The translations under genes and the position numbers were made by a program. From NCBI GenBank assembly GCA_002292805.1, contig DBCA01000066.1, positions 1-15,847 of the forward strand: a stretch of 15,847 bases of DNA, written 5' to 3'. Source of the stretch: Caryophanales bacterium UBA970. GTDB lineage: Bacteria; Bacillota_I; Bacilli_A; RFN20; CAG-826. The notes beneath the pieces were generated by a model that did not search any database, was not told the DNA's origin, and saw nothing but the letters and a program-made list of their open reading frames with translations. Of the stretch, positions 1 through 6,782 are shown piece by piece. Numbering within the stretch: the stretch's first letter is position 1; every line of letters starts with the position of its first letter.

Positions 1-328
1 AGTTTAAGAAATATACTTTATAGCGGTGATAATGATACAAACTTGATGCTTCATACGGTTTACTACCAAGGGTCACCAACAACAAGAATAGAATCAAGTC
101 AGGATCGTGTTTCCATTGTTGTTGCTCGTAAAACGCTTTGCATTCTTTGGAAAGGTAATTCTTGATGTCTTCGGTTTTCACCAAAGGATGGGTGACCAGG
201 TGATGATCGGCTAACCAATAAATTAAATTCATCGCAATGCGATCATTGGTTTCCACTTGGGCAGTGGCAATCGAAGCAAATTGATGGGTTAAAACATAAT
301 GGAATAAACGTTGGGTCGTTGCCTTCAT
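1..328 (-). CDS. Unrecognised protein, N-terminal 109 residues (runs off the left edge)
   Basis: The reading frame opens at the ATG complementary to 326-328 and stays open for 109 codons to the window edge, so the C-terminus is missing. The visible protein begins MKATTQRLFHYVL, is rich in His, Tyr, Gln and Leu, and looks soluble and mostly helical, with no signal peptide or membrane segment. I recognise no domain. A DNA-binding or adaptor role is conceivable but nothing shows it. No Shine-Dalgarno lies upstream; instead TGATAAAAT ends 6 nt before the ATG, which suggests a leaderless mRNA, the same arrangement as at 6717. It lies 35 nt downstream of rmuC on the same strand but appears to have its own promoter. 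Codon use resembles its neighbours. I am confident that it is coding and have no view on its function. Confidence 0.65.
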   Translation of the reverse strand, partial: MKATTQRLFHYVLTHQFASIATAQVETNDRIAMNLIYWLADHHLVTHPLVKTEDIKNYLSKECKAFYEQQQWKHDPDLILFLLLVTLGSKPYEASSLYHYHRYKVYFLN

Positions 329-334
329 GCTTTT

Positions 335-343
335 ATTTTATCA
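335..343 (-). promoter_or_regulatory. Extended -10 promoter for the 1-328 gene, probably leaderless
   Basis: Read on the minus strand, TGATAAAAT is a TGn-extended -10 box (TAAAAT at 340-335). Six bases (AAAAGC) separate it from the ATG at 328, so transcription would start on or next to the start codon. No convincing -35 is visible. The motif TTGATAAAATAA recurs at the same place before the oxidoreductase gene starting at 6717. Confidence 0.5.
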
Positions 344-363
344 ACAAATCAAGAGGAAAAAAA

Positions 364-1626
364 TTATTCTTCATCATCGACTTTTGGTTCGTCAATCTTA
401 AGATTTTCGCCTAAGGTTTCTAGATTTTTAAGTTTGGATTGAATCATTCTTGTTCTTGTGCCAATCAATCGGTCAAGCTCACTGCCTGCGGATTGAATCT
501 TTTCTTGGGCCTTGGCCAAGACGTCGGCAAATTTATCAAATTCACTTCTGGCATTGGCAAGGACGTGCCAGACTTCTTGGGATTTCTTTTGAATGGCGAG
601 GGTTTTAAACCCAATTTGTAATGAGTTAAGTAAAGCGGCCATGGTCGTTGGTCCTGCCAGCACCACGTTGTATTTGGTTTGTAGTTTTTCTACCAAGCCC
701 CGACGTATCGCTTCGGCAAACAAACCTTCCACAGGTAAAAATAACACCGCGAAATTCGTCGTATAAGGGACTTCGATGTACTTACTGGCAATATCATCGG
801 CAAACCGTTCAATTTTGGTTTCAAGGACCTTTAAAGCCGCATCCACTTGTTTCATGTCGTTGGTGTCGTAGGCAGTTAACACCGTGTAATAATCTTCTAA
901 AGGAAATTTAGAATCAATCGGCAAGAACAAAGGATGATTGCCATCCCCTGGTAATCGGATCGCATATTCCACACGTTCTGTAGATCCAGGTCTCGTGGGG
1001 ACTTCTTTTAGATACATATCCGGAGACAAGATTTCTTCTAAGATTCTTCCAAGCTGAATTTCACCCATGATACCACGGGTTTTCACATTGCTCAGTGCGC
1101 GTTTTAATTCATCAACCCCAGAGACTAGACCTTGCATTTCTCCAAAGCCTTTTTGAACCGTTTCAAATTGAGAACTAATCAATTGGAACTTTTGGGTTAA
1201 GCGTTCTTCTAAGGTTTTGTTTAACTTTTCATCGACGGTTTCTCTCATCTTTTCAAGTTTGTCTGCATTGTCTTTTTGCAGTTTTTCTAACATCGAGGTT
1301 GTGGTTTGCCGAATCAACTCAAGTTTATTTTCATTGGTCACAGTGAGGTTATCCAATTGCTTGGTAAGTTCTAACCTTAACTGCGTTTGTCCTTGTAGGG
1401 AATCAGATTGCGATTGGCCAACTTGTCTTTGCATCATCATTAACACATCATTAACAGCCTGGTTCGCTTGTTTAATGGATTTATCAATTTGCTCATTCAT
1501 GTTCTTTAAATCTTGAAGGGTTAGCGCTTGTTTGGTTTGATGTTGTTGTCTGAGGACCACAACCAAAAGAATAACAATACCGACAACTGAAACACTGATT
1601 AAAATGGTGGTGATGATGTCCATCAT
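364..1626 (-). CDS. rmuC: RmuC-family protein (membrane-anchored, PD-(D/E)XK-like)
   Basis: RmuC proteins carry a restriction-endonuclease-like core and limit DNA rearrangement at inverted repeats in E. coli; biochemical activity is poorly defined. The 420-residue protein has one N-terminal membrane segment (about residues 4-25, Ile/Val-rich), a long coiled-coil region (about 30-165), then the RmuC core with RGIMGEIQLGRIL (about 184-196) and PIDSKFP (about 236-242), both family hallmarks. Length and order match the family. I chose the ATG at 1626 because a TATAAT box at 1648-1643 puts the mRNA start near 1636, and AGGA (1635-1632) lies 5 nt before this ATG. An upstream in-frame ATG at 1662 would lie outside the transcript. 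The C-terminus is acidic. The family call is secure; the cellular role is known only from family work. Confidence 0.92.
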   Translation of the reverse strand: MMDIITTILISVSVVGIVILLVVVLRQQHQTKQALTLQDLKNMNEQIDKSIKQANQAVNDVLMMMQRQVGQSQSDSLQGQTQLRLELTKQLDNLTVTNENKLELIRQTTTSMLEKLQKDNADKLEKMRETVDEKLNKTLEERLTQKFQLISSQFETVQKGFGEMQGLVSGVDELKRALSNVKTRGIMGEIQLGRILEEILSPDMYLKEVPTRPGSTERVEYAIRLPGDGNHPLFLPIDSKFPLEDYYTVLTAYDTNDMKQVDAALKVLETKIERFADDIASKYIEVPYTTNFAVLFLPVEGLFAEAIRRGLVEKLQTKYNVVLAGPTTMAALLNSLQIGFKTLAIQKKSQEVWHVLANARSEFDKFADVLAKAQEKIQSAGSELDRLIGTRTRMIQSKLKNLETLGENLKIDEPKVDDEE

Positions 1627-1642
1627 GTATATCCTATCCATA

Positions 1643-1648
1643 ATTATA
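1643..1648 (-). promoter_or_regulatory. -10 box of the rmuC promoter
   Basis: TATAAT on the minus strand lies 16 nt upstream of the chosen ATG. The expected start near 1636 leaves a short leader carrying AGGA as ribosome site. No good -35 is found at 16-18 bp. The box helps decide the rmuC start codon. Confidence 0.5.
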
Positions 1649-1815
1649 ACGGATTTCATCATCCTTCGTTGGATATATTTTTATCTTAATAATCAGATAA
1701 GTTGATGGTCGTGGTGCTTACTTAGTGGGTTATCCCTAGGTGATTGGATATCCTGGCAGGGTTTGCTTTCGCATTCCAAAATGTTACATCAACGTGCCAT
1801 CTTCAGCGTCAACTA
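1649..1815. other. Intergenic region between divergent rmuC and csoR
   Basis: No gene is supported here. Visible elements are a small hairpin (TTATCT/AGATAA, 1680-1699), a 7-bp inverted repeat GTTGATG (1700-1706) with CATCAAC (1787-1793), the palindromes CCTAGG and GGATATCC, and a somewhat higher GC content than the flanks. It lacks tRNA landmarks. Open frames across it have no ribosome site. It may hold regulatory sites for either divergent gene, or an unannotated RNA. Confidence 0.3.
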
Positions 1816-1824
1816 TGTTAAGAT
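1816..1824 (+). promoter_or_regulatory. Extended -10 promoter of the csoR-cotH operon
   Basis: TGTTAAGAT is a TGn-extended -10 element (TAAGAT at 1819-1824). No -35 match is present. The expected transcription start is near 1831, the first base of the GC-rich inverted repeat proposed as the operator, so a bound repressor would cover the start site. Confidence 0.5.
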
Positions 1825-1830
1825 AAACAT

Positions 1831-1847
1831 ACCCCCTAATGGAGGGT
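1831..1847 (+). promoter_or_regulatory. Candidate CsoR operator overlapping the ribosome site
   Basis: ACCCCCTAATGGAGGGT is an imperfect inverted repeat: a C-tract and a G-tract around an AT-containing centre, the general form of CsoR-family operators. It lies directly before the csoR-type gene and includes its Shine-Dalgarno GGAGGG (1841-1846). The obvious reading is autorepression, relieved by metal. The symmetry is seen directly; the protein-DNA pairing is inference. The G-tract would be present as a ribosome site in any case, so part of the symmetry could be chance. Confidence 0.5.
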
Positions 1848-1852
1848 TGTTC

Positions 1853-2122
1853 ATGAAAAAAAACACAACCGAAAAAGACGTCACCCTCTTATTAAAAACG
1901 GCTGAAGGCCAACTCAAAGCGGTTTTGAGTATGTATGAAAATCATCGTTATTGTGTGGACATTACCAAGCAAGTGTTGGCGGTTCAAGCGTTGTTAAAAA
2001 AAGCCAATAATCTTATTCTTCGTGATCACATGGATCACTGTGTCAAAGAAGCGATTGATAATAAAAAACCTGAGGAAAAACTCAAAGAGTTATCTGAGTT
2101 GATGAATTTAATTCAACAGTGA
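1853..2122 (+). CDS. csoR: CsoR/RcnR-family metal-sensing repressor, Cu(I)-type
   Basis: This 89-residue all-helical protein belongs to the CsoR/RcnR/FrmR (DUF156) family of repressors, which leave DNA on binding their ligand. Cys34, His59 and Cys63 form exactly the C-x24-H-x3-C set that binds Cu(I) in CsoR; formaldehyde and persulfide sensors of the family keep different residues. The start at 1853 is set by GGAGGG (1841-1846) with 6-nt spacing; the in-frame ATG at 1763 lies upstream of the likely promoter. The stop (TGA, 2120-2122) overlaps the GTG start of the next gene. Unusually, no copper ATPase or CopZ follows within the window; the partner is a CotH-like lipoprotein gene. Copper as the ligand is inferred from the residues alone. 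Confidence 0.9.
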   Translation: MKKNTTEKDVTLLLKTAEGQLKAVLSMYENHRYCVDITKQVLAVQALLKKANNLILRDHMDHCVKEAIDNKKPEEKLKELSELMNLIQQ

Positions 2123-3627
2123 AAAAACTCTTAATTGCAACGTTTTTTTCTTTATTCATCGTCTCGAGTTGTGAAGGGATATCTTTTGAGTTTTCTCTAC
2201 CGAATCAATCGACGCAAACAACCCAACCTAATCAACCCTTGGATTATGTCAATTTTTGGGCGGTGGAAACCAAGCTTGATGTCGCCATTTCAATTAGCCA
2301 AACAAATCTAATGGCCATTGAAACGTATGGTCAAGAAAAAAACGGCCAGTTTAATGATTATTACTTTCCGGCAACGATTGAGTTAACCATCAACAACCAA
2401 AGTTTCGTGTATGAAGAGGTTGGGCTTCGTCAAAAAGGGAATATTTTTTCTCGAGGTCCTTTTCTTAACGAGAACGCAAGACTACAAAACCCTTTCCACT
2501 TTCGGATGTCTTTTGATCAAACTTATGATGAAGTTTTTTACGGGCCTTTAAACCTTCAAAAGACCTGGCAAGCCTTAGACCCCGCCTATCAAGCTAGAAA
2601 AGACCGGCGATTGTTTGGCATGAAGACATTAGAATTTAAATGGAATCGTTCAAACGACCAATCGATGGTGAACCAAATTTATGCCTCGAAGTTATTTAAG
2701 CACCATGGTGTGGTCACTCCCCATTCAACCTTATCGATGGTTTCTCTCCAAACCGAAAACCAAGGACATGACATCGGCATTTACACGATCAATGAAGCGA
2801 TTGATGATATTTTTATTGGCAGGCACTTTCCAAGAGCCAACGCCAATGGGGATTTATACAAAGCTCTCTATCCCAACGAACTCTTACTCAATCAAATGGC
2901 CGCGTTAAACCCAACCACGAATGAATACGAATTTTTATCAGAGAAGGTAGGGGTTGAAAACACTGAAGAGTTTTATCACCCAACTTATGATTTAAAAACC
3001 AACCGAAAAACGTCGCAACATACTGCACTGATGAATCTTGTAAAAACCCTTGCTACCATGAACCGGTTACCAACGTCTGAAGAGAAAATAACAGCATTGA
3101 ATCGGGTTGTGGATATCGATAAGTTTTTAATGTATGTCGCGGTGAGCTACTTAACCGGTAATCCCGATGATATGCGCAACAACATGAACAATACGTATAT
3201 TTATTTTGATAGCGTCACCAACCAAGCACATTTTATTCCTTATGATTTAGACTGGAGTTTGGGTTTAACCTGGGATGAAGATATCACCGAAAAAATGGCA
3301 AAGAAAAGTCCGTTATCAACAAGAAATTCTTTTGACCAAACCATCAGAAACCCACTTTATTGGTACACGATCTTAACTGGCCAACAAAATGAAGCAACGC
3401 TTTATCCAATCATTGGCAATTATCGTCAGACTTACAGTGAGTTAGTCAGTGAGATTTACTTGCAAGAACCTTTTTCCATCGCAGCTTACCAAACCCTTTA
3501 TCAAACCAAATCACAACTATATCGATCTTATTCAAGCACGATTGAATCCAATTCAAGTTTTCTCAACATCGACTTCTTTGCCACTTACTATAACGACATC
3601 ATCATCACCATTCCTAGCATGCTTTAA
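2119..3627 (+). CDS. CotH-kinase-family lipoprotein
   Basis: CotH proteins have an atypical protein-kinase fold; Bacillus CotH phosphorylates spore-coat proteins. This 502-residue protein begins with a lipoprotein signal (KK, hydrophobic stretch, FIVSSC with Cys18 as lipidation site), so it should sit on the outer face of the membrane. Family features follow: LRQKGN (about 103-108), YGPLNLQKT (about 141-149), NQIYASKLF (about 185-193), YTINEAID (about 222-229), GDLYK (about 244-248), and the block NNMNNTYIYFD to FIPYDLDWS (about 354-380), whose Asp376 and Asp378 are the likely metal-binding or catalytic acids. The start is GTG, overlapping the csoR stop as GTGA with no ribosome site of its own, implying translational coupling. 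Substrate unknown; nothing else here suggests sporulation. Other CotH-like proteins act at the cell surface. Confidence 0.85.
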   Translation: MKKLLIATFFSLFIVSSCEGISFEFSLPNQSTQTTQPNQPLDYVNFWAVETKLDVAISISQTNLMAIETYGQEKNGQFNDYYFPATIELTINNQSFVYEEVGLRQKGNIFSRGPFLNENARLQNPFHFRMSFDQTYDEVFYGPLNLQKTWQALDPAYQARKDRRLFGMKTLEFKWNRSNDQSMVNQIYASKLFKHHGVVTPHSTLSMVSLQTENQGHDIGIYTINEAIDDIFIGRHFPRANANGDLYKALYPNELLLNQMAALNPTTNEYEFLSEKVGVENTEEFYHPTYDLKTNRKTSQHTALMNLVKTLATMNRLPTSEEKITALNRVVDIDKFLMYVAVSYLTGNPDDMRNNMNNTYIYFDSVTNQAHFIPYDLDWSLGLTWDEDITEKMAKKSPLSTRNSFDQTIRNPLYWYTILTGQQNEATLYPIIGNYRQTYSELVSEIYLQEPFSIAAYQTLYQTKSQLYRSYSSTIESNSSFLNIDFFATYYNDIIITIPSML

Positions 3628-3710
3628 AGCCACTAACAAAAATGTCTCTTATCAAGAAACCTTTGATATGGGTCATTCTTTTAAACTTGTTTTAGAAAGA
3701 AGGAACCCAT

Positions 3711-4361
3711 ATGAAAAAAGGTTTAGTCGAAATGGTCTTTATTTTAGACCGAAGTGGTAGCATGCGTGGATTAGAAGCGGATACCGTTGGAGGCTTTAAC
3801 AGCCTGATTGAAAAGCAAAAGCAAGCTCCAGGAGAGGCGTTAGTTAGTCTTGTGTTGTTTGATGACCAATTTGAAGTCGTTCATCACCGGCGCGTGATTG
3901 CATCCTTAGAACCCTTAACCAAGGATACGTATTATGTCCGTGGTTCAACCGCACTGGTGGACGCCGTTGGACGAGGAATCGAAAAAATCAAACACGTCCA
4001 TCGTCAATTAGGCAAAGACAACACCCCAGAAAAGACCATGTTTATCATCACCACGGATGGTCAAGAAAACGCGAGCAAGCAATTCAATAGTCATCAATTG
4101 AAAAGGTTAGTGTCGGAACAACAAGAAAAATTTGGTTGGGAGTTTCTCTTCTTGGGAGCCAACATCGACGCATTTACCACTGCCATGGATTTAGGCATCA
4201 AACGAGATCGCGCGGCTAATTTTGAAGCCAGCGAAGAAGGCATCAAACAGAAATTCTTTGCCGTCAATGAAAGCATTTCTCGCTTTCGTGAAAATGACTT
4301 ATTATTCATGAATAGCTTAAAACAACACCTGCCTGAAGATCCTAAGAAAAAGAAGAAATAA
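3711..4361 (+). CDS. von Willebrand factor A (VWA) domain protein
   Basis: A 216-residue cytoplasmic protein that is almost entirely one VWA domain. The metal-ion-dependent adhesion site is intact: DRSGS at residues 13-17 (Asp13, Ser15, Ser17), Thr80 in VRGSTALVD, and Asp116 in ITTDGQEN. There is no signal peptide or membrane segment, and the C-terminus ends in a Lys run. AAGGA with suitable spacing precedes the ATG at 3711. It follows the CotH-like gene by 83 nt with no terminator between, so co-transcription is possible, and it is closed by the two-way terminator at 4376-4403. Stand-alone bacterial VWA proteins of this size often work with a MoxR-type ATPase or in metal- or toxin-resistance loci, but no such partner is visible. 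Role unknown. Confidence 0.85.
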   Translation: MKKGLVEMVFILDRSGSMRGLEADTVGGFNSLIEKQKQAPGEALVSLVLFDDQFEVVHHRRVIASLEPLTKDTYYVRGSTALVDAVGRGIEKIKHVHRQLGKDNTPEKTMFIITTDGQENASKQFNSHQLKRLVSEQQEKFGWEFLFLGANIDAFTTAMDLGIKRDRAANFEASEEGIKQKFFAVNESISRFRENDLLFMNSLKQHLPEDPKKKKK

Positions 4362-4375
4362 ACATTAATATAAAG

Positions 4376-4403
4376 AAAACGAGTCCAACAGGACTCGTTT
4401 TTT
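4376..4403. terminator. Bidirectional terminator between convergent genes
   Basis: AAAACGAGTCC (4376-4386), loop AACA, GGACTCGTTTT (4391-4401), then TT. The stem is perfect for 11 bp, with A and T runs on opposite sides, so it can terminate the VWA gene on the plus strand and the aquaporin gene on the minus strand. Confidence 0.9.
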
Positions 4404-4430
4404 AATCATGAATGATTGGAGGTTCAACCC

Positions 4431-5114
4431 TTAAGAAGGGGTGGTATCTTTGTCAGTGAACTTCAGGAATCGATAAAAGATTACCGCAAGCACGGACCCT
4501 AGCATCGGCCCAATGATATAAACCCAAACTTGCTGTAAGGCTTCTCCACCTTCAAGCAAGGCAGGGGTGATGGAACGTACGGGATTTAGAGAGGCTCCGG
4601 TGAGCGGTCCACCCACAAGGATTAACCCAACAAGCGAAAACCCAATGATGAGTCCAAGAAAGGGTTGTAGGCTCTTTCGTTTAGAGGCAGCAAGGACTAA
4701 GTAGACCAAGATAAATGTTAAAAACATTTCGATGATGACAACCGTAAGTGCCGGGGTATTCGTTGCAAAGACCGTGGGTCCTAATCCTTGAAAGAGGTCA
4801 AGGCCTGACCCTAACAAGAGGGTTAAGGACGCAAATAAGGCACCGAGGAGTTGGGCTATTAGATACATGCCGAAATCACGCCAGCTTAACCGGCGATCAA
4901 GAACCATCGCTAAACTAACCGCAGGATTGAGATGGGCCCCAGAGATATGTCCAATCGTGTAAATGGCCAACATGACCGCGAAACCAAAAGCAAACGCGAC
5001 GGTGATTAAATCAGCATTGGGATTGAAGGCAATCGATCCAGTGCCAATGAAGACGAGGATAAACGTTCCATAAAACTCGGCAAGAAACTTTCTAAGATTG
5101 ATGGTGATGTTCAT
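4431..5114 (-). CDS. Aquaporin (MIP family), AqpM-like selectivity residues
   Basis: A 227-residue channel with six membrane segments and two half-helices, the length of AqpZ (about 230) and shorter than glycerol facilitators (about 280). The first signature is NPA (63-65, in GAHLNPAVS); the second is NPV (177-179, in GASLNPVRS), followed by the conserved Arg180. Aligning by eye to AqpZ, the selectivity-filter residues are Phe43, Ile165, Ala174 and Arg180. AqpZ has His at the second position, whereas the archaeal AqpM has Ile, so passage of water plus small uncharged solutes is plausible. The start has AAGGG (5127-5122) 7 nt upstream. It lies 4 nt after the oxidoreductase stop, so the two are co-transcribed and perhaps translationally coupled. 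Substrate is inference. Confidence 0.9.
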   Translation of the reverse strand: MNITINLRKFLAEFYGTFILVFIGTGSIAFNPNADLITVAFAFGFAVMLAIYTIGHISGAHLNPAVSLAMVLDRRLSWRDFGMYLIAQLLGALFASLTLLLGSGLDLFQGLGPTVFATNTPALTVVIIEMFLTFILVYLVLAASKRKSLQPFLGLIIGFSLVGLILVGGPLTGASLNPVRSITPALLEGGEALQQVWVYIIGPMLGSVLAVIFYRFLKFTDKDTTPS

Positions 5115-5118
5115 ACCT

Positions 5119-6717
5119 TTACCCTTTCGTTAATTTAAGAACTTTGTCTGCAGCTAGTTTACCCGTTAAGGCACAGGTTGGTAAACCTGCAGGGGCGAAC
5201 GCCCATTGACCAGCTTGAAAGACCTTAGGATAAGGCGTCAGAATGGATTTAGCCACGCGCGTAAAGAAGAATTCAGATAACATCGGTTTATTGGTGAACG
5301 ACCATCCGCTTAACGAGCCCTGATGAACCGCGGCAAACTTTTCCATGGTTAACGGGGAAGCGTGCATGGTTTCATAGGTAGCCTTTTTAAGTCCGGTTAA
5401 CCATGTTTGATCAAGAATCTCGACAAAGTAAGTGTTGCTGAGTTGTTTTAATTCTTCATACCAACCTTGATCGGCAATAAATTTGGTTAATTGATAATCC
5501 AAGAGGACAGAGACAATAAATCCAGATTCATCCTTTGGAGCAAGGGTGGTGTCTCTTAAAACAGGAACAGAAATTTCATACGTATTTCGCCGATACCATT
5601 CCTTCACCCAGTTGAAAATTTTAATTTTATCATTGAAGAAATGACCACTAGCACCTTTGATGAGGGTAATGGCGTGCCCACTTAATCCATCCAAGTACGG
5701 TGTAAAAAACGTATGCATGCCTGCTTGTTTTGCCAACGTTCGTTGAGGATCTTTGACTTTCATGAACACGGTCATCACCGAGTCTGCACCCTTGCCAACC
5801 TTGGTCAATGATAAATATTTCTTATTCTTTTGAATTAAAGACTTCTTGGTGGATTTGACCACGCGATGCATCGCAGGTGGACTTCCTGCCCATACCAGGG
5901 TTTTGTAATGAAAAACTTGGCCATCTTGGGTGGTTACGGATTGCAAATCTAAATCCAATTGCGTCACTTCCGCATTGTATTTAACTTCTCCACCATGCTC
6001 TTGAATGAAACGAATAAAGCGTTTCACCACCGCCCCTGTGCCACCGATTGGGTAGTTGTAGTCTGTATACAAGGAGAAATATGACATCGCAAAAATGGCT
6101 GGGGTTTCCTCAAAGAAATGTTGAGAAATAAAATCAATTAAAGAAGTGTTTTGGGTGAATTTTTTTAAATGTTCAACAATCGGGGTGAAATAACGTTGGG
6201 TTTTAGGGATGGTACGCATAAACTTGAATGCCCAAGGTAATAAGGTCTTGGTTAAGTAGGTCATGTTCGTAAAAGCATCATCAATGAACAAAGGATTTTC
6301 AATGCCATAAAGCACTTGCATTTGCTTTGAAATTTTAATAATATCATCGCAAATCAATCGGATGGCTTGTGCTTCGTTTGGAAATAATTTGGTTAAAAAA
6401 GCCGCGTAAGGATCGAGTTCAACGTCGGAGGTAATGGGGACTTCATGTTGGCCTGAACGAATATGAACAGGACTCTTGACGAAAGCGAGGTCTAAACCTA
6501 ATTGGCGAAACATCGGAAACATGATGCCGGAGTTTTCCACCGCACGGGCACCATGATCAAACACATACCCTCCCGATTGAAAACTACCAAACAAGCCACC
6601 TGGTTGAGAAGATTTTTCTAGCAACAAGACTTTTCTATTCGCTCGGGTGGTGTAGGCTGCGGTGGTTAATCCACCCATCCCAGAACCCACCACAATCACA
6701 TCGTATGTTTTATCCAT
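5119..6717 (-). CDS. FAD-dependent oxidoreductase, phytoene desaturase/carotene isomerase-like (COG1233 type)
   Basis: A 532-residue flavoprotein. The N-terminal dinucleotide-binding fold is clear: VIVVGSGMGGL (7-17) and LLLEK with Glu34 at the end of the second strand, then PGGLFGSF, typical of the CrtI/CRTISO/retinol-saturase group. The C-terminus carries the second FAD contact (AGQWAFAPAGLPTCALTGK). Such enzymes desaturate, saturate or isomerise lipid or isoprenoid substrates. No other carotenoid gene is visible, so a fatty-acid or other lipid substrate is as likely. I chose ATG 6717: TAAAAT at 6730-6725 would start the mRNA at this codon, and the upstream in-frame ATG at 6759 precedes the promoter. 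It is divergent from an NTF2-like/SDR pair and leads an operon with the aquaporin. Substrate unknown. Confidence 0.85.
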   Translation of the reverse strand: MDKTYDVIVVGSGMGGLTTAAYTTRANRKVLLLEKSSQPGGLFGSFQSGGYVFDHGARAVENSGIMFPMFRQLGLDLAFVKSPVHIRSGQHEVPITSDVELDPYAAFLTKLFPNEAQAIRLICDDIIKISKQMQVLYGIENPLFIDDAFTNMTYLTKTLLPWAFKFMRTIPKTQRYFTPIVEHLKKFTQNTSLIDFISQHFFEETPAIFAMSYFSLYTDYNYPIGGTGAVVKRFIRFIQEHGGEVKYNAEVTQLDLDLQSVTTQDGQVFHYKTLVWAGSPPAMHRVVKSTKKSLIQKNKKYLSLTKVGKGADSVMTVFMKVKDPQRTLAKQAGMHTFFTPYLDGLSGHAITLIKGASGHFFNDKIKIFNWVKEWYRRNTYEISVPVLRDTTLAPKDESGFIVSVLLDYQLTKFIADQGWYEELKQLSNTYFVEILDQTWLTGLKKATYETMHASPLTMEKFAAVHQGSLSGWSFTNKPMLSEFFFTRVAKSILTPYPKVFQAGQWAFAPAGLPTCALTGKLAADKVLKLTKG

Positions 6718-6724
6718 TAGGGTT

Positions 6725-6733
6725 ATTTTATCA
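6725..6733 (-). promoter_or_regulatory. Extended -10 promoter of the oxidoreductase-aquaporin operon
   Basis: TGATAAAAT on the minus strand, 7 nt before the ATG at 6717, with no Shine-Dalgarno between. It implies leaderless transcription and decides the start codon. No clear -35. Confidence 0.55.
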
Positions 6734-6769
6734 AAAATTAAGAATTTATTCGTTATCAAGGATTTTGGT

Positions 6770-6775
6770 TATAAT
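6770..6775 (+). promoter_or_regulatory. -10 box of the NTF2-SDR operon, leaderless
   Basis: Consensus TATAAT followed by 7 nt (ATGTAAC) and then the ATG at 6783. No ribosome site fits in so short a leader. It sits back to back with the minus-strand promoter in the same 65-bp gap, and no -35 is obvious on either side. Confidence 0.6.
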
Positions 6776-6782
6776 ATGTAAC

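Noticed and set aside
648..911. Open frames on the plus strand inside rmuC (also 439-621 and 1217-1516).
   Set aside because: They lie antisense to a clear RmuC protein, have no ribosome sites and encode low-complexity Cys/Ser/Phe-rich products typical of shadow frames.
3449..3760. Plus-strand frame bridging the CotH-like and VWA genes.
   Set aside because: It is out of frame with both conserved proteins and has no ribosome site; its length is a by-product of their overlapping composition.
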